Below are positions 5,358-6,160 of a DNA stretch of 6,160 nt, piece after piece. Below the pieces are notes generated by a model, which searched no databases, was not told the origin of the DNA, and worked only from the letters and a program-made list of their open reading frames with translations. The stretch spans positions 1-6,160 of the forward strand of contig CAKUDE010000056.1 in the NCBI GenBank assembly GCA_934645175.1. The letters run 5' to 3'. The position numbers were made by a program, and so were the translations under genes. Source of the DNA: an uncultured Oscillospiraceae bacterium (GTDB lineage Bacteria > Bacillota > Clostridia > Oscillospirales > Oscillospiraceae). How positions within the stretch are numbered: position 1 is the stretch's first letter; every line of letters starts with the position of its first letter.

Positions 5358-5996
5358 ATGGCGGGAACCACCATCTCAAAATCCGTACTCAAGCGACTGC
5401 CGACCTACCTGTCCTATCTCAAGGCGCTCGGGCCGGACGCGCCCGAGCATATCTCCGCGACCACGCTGGCCGCCGCGCTCGGCATGGGCGAGGTGCAGGT
5501 GCGCAAGGATCTCGCGCTCGTCTCCGACGGCGGCCGTCCCAAGGTCGGCTATCGGCGCGAGCAGCTTATGGAGGATCTGGAGCAGTTCCTCGGCTACGAT
5601 AACACGAATGACGCCGTGCTCATCGGCGCAGGCAAGCTCGGGCGCGCCCTGATGGGCTACAGCGGCTTTTCCGAATACGGGCTGAATATCGTCGCCGCAT
5701 TCGACACAAACCCCGCCGCCGTCGGAACCGATGACAGTGGAAAGCCGGTTCTGCCCGTGTCGGAGCTGGAGCATGTATGCGCCGAGCGCCATGTGCTCAT
5801 CGGCATCATCACCGTCCCCGCCGCGCACGCGCAGCAGGCGGCGGATCTGCTTGTGGCCAACGGCATCAAGGCCATCTGGAATTTTGCGCCCGCGCATCTG
5901 GACGTGCCGGACGACATTCTGGTACAGACGCAGAATATGGCGTCCTCCCTCGCGGTGCTGTCCAAGCACCTCTCGGCGCAGATCAAGGGCTTTTGA
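5358..5996 (+). CDS. rex: Redox-sensing transcriptional repressor Rex
   Basis: This 212-residue DNA-binding repressor senses the NADH/NAD+ ratio: NADH binding releases it from DNA and derepresses fermentation and respiration genes. The N-terminal winged helix (about 6-80) contains RLPTYLSYLKAL (13-24), the recognition helix region EVQVRKDLALVS (45-56) and the wing GGRPKVGYRREQL (58-70). The C-terminal Rossmann domain has VLIGAGKLGRAL (87-98) with the GxGxxG nucleotide loop, GYSGF (100-104), AAFDTNP (113-119) with Asp116 at the expected ribose-binding position, and AIWNFAP (172-178). The C-terminal helix NMASSLAVLSKHL suits the domain-swapped dimer. Length and motifs are complete. The ATG follows AGGAGGG by 6 nt. 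The gene has its own strong promoter. A palindromic repeat cluster begins about 20 bp after its stop, and no classical T-tract terminator was seen. Confidence 0.95.
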   Translation: MAGTTISKSVLKRLPTYLSYLKALGPDAPEHISATTLAAALGMGEVQVRKDLALVSDGGRPKVGYRREQLMEDLEQFLGYDNTNDAVLIGAGKLGRALMGYSGFSEYGLNIVAAFDTNPAAVGTDDSGKPVLPVSELEHVCAERHVLIGIITVPAAHAQQAADLLVANGIKAIWNFAPAHLDVPDDILVQTQNMASSLAVLSKHLSAQIKGF

Positions 5997-6017
5997 GGCG
6001 CAAACCACTATTGAGCA

Positions 6018-6153
6018 TCATTGCAAGGCCGGCTTGCCGCCCGTGGAAATCTCAGGCATCTGTCATTGCGAGGCCCCGCAGGGGTCGTGGCAATCTCCTG
6101 TAAGACCTTACTTTAGATTGCCGCGTCGGGCTTACGCCCTCCTCGCAATGACA
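6018..6153. repeat. Cluster of three related palindromic repeat units (REP/MITE-like), cloverleaf-forming
   Basis: Three copies of a unit of about 36 bp, of the form TCATTGCGAGG - short hairpin - CGTGGCAATCTC, are visible. Unit A (plus, 6018-6053) is diverged, unit B is plus (6063-6097), and unit C is on the minus strand (6115-6151). Units B and C form a large inverted repeat: TGTCATTGCGAGG (6061-6073) pairs perfectly with 6141-6153, and CGTGGCAATCT (6086-6096) pairs with 6115-6125 with one T-G pair. Each unit has its own small hairpin: CGGC-TT-GCCG in A, CCCC-GCA-GGGG in B and GGGC-TTAC-GCCC in C. GTAAG/CTTAC (6100-6104/6107-6111) closes the centre. No open frame of note is present. It resembles dispersed intergenic repeats; I infer other genomic copies but cannot see them. 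Confidence 0.8.
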
Positions 6154-6160
6154 CGCACAC

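Noticed and set aside
6018..6153. CRISPR-like array from the repeated TCATTGC units
   Set aside because: Only three diverged units are present, one is inverted, the spacing is too short for regular spacers, and no cas gene is nearby. The palindromic-repeat reading fits better.

Overview
This window looks like chromosomal DNA from a GC-rich, endospore-forming member of the Bacillota (class Clostridia, probably the Oscillospiraceae/Ruminococcaceae side). The sporulation pair spoIIGA-sigE, a Gram-positive type Rex repressor, a DUF951 protein and strong AAGGAGG-type ribosome binding sites support this. The genus is an open inference. All recognised protein genes are on the plus strand. The one tRNA is on the minus strand.

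Layout. The left edge is a (TGTC)10 microsatellite followed by about 145 bp of non-coding DNA. A promoter at 187-215 then drives a three-gene operon: a YedE-type 10-TM permease, a 72-residue TusA-like CPxP carrier, and a 79-residue DUF3343 (putative Se/S carrier) protein. The three genes are joined by ATGA overlaps and end in a strong terminator. A second terminator, facing the other way, ends a tRNA-Leu(CAA) gene on the minus strand. The tRNA promoter and the rarA promoter diverge from a gap of about 50 bp. rarA (replication-fork AAA+ ATPase) is translationally coupled to a DUF951 gene and ends in a terminator at 3662-3705. Next come spoIIGA (membrane aspartic protease) and sigE (pro-sigma-E), which overlap by 44 nt. 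A well-formed promoter at 5284-5312, embedded in an imperfect palindrome, drives rex, the NADH/NAD+ sensing repressor. The right edge, 6018-6153, is a non-coding cluster of three related palindromic repeat units. Two of them can fold into a multi-arm cloverleaf-like structure.

How the genes work together. The first operon probably moves a reduced sulfur or selenium species across the membrane and hands it to small cysteine carrier proteins; family context favours selenium. SpoIIGA cleaves the pro-sequence from SigE to activate the mother-cell sporulation programme. Rex couples fermentative gene expression to redox state. rarA and DUF951 form a housekeeping replication/repair unit.

Most of the window is ordinary core genome. 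The features most worth a second look are the cloverleaf repeat cluster after rex, the palindrome over the rex promoter, the short pro-sequence of SigE encoded in overlap with spoIIGA, and the compact Se/S module. I found no CRISPR array, transposase, phage gene or defence system.
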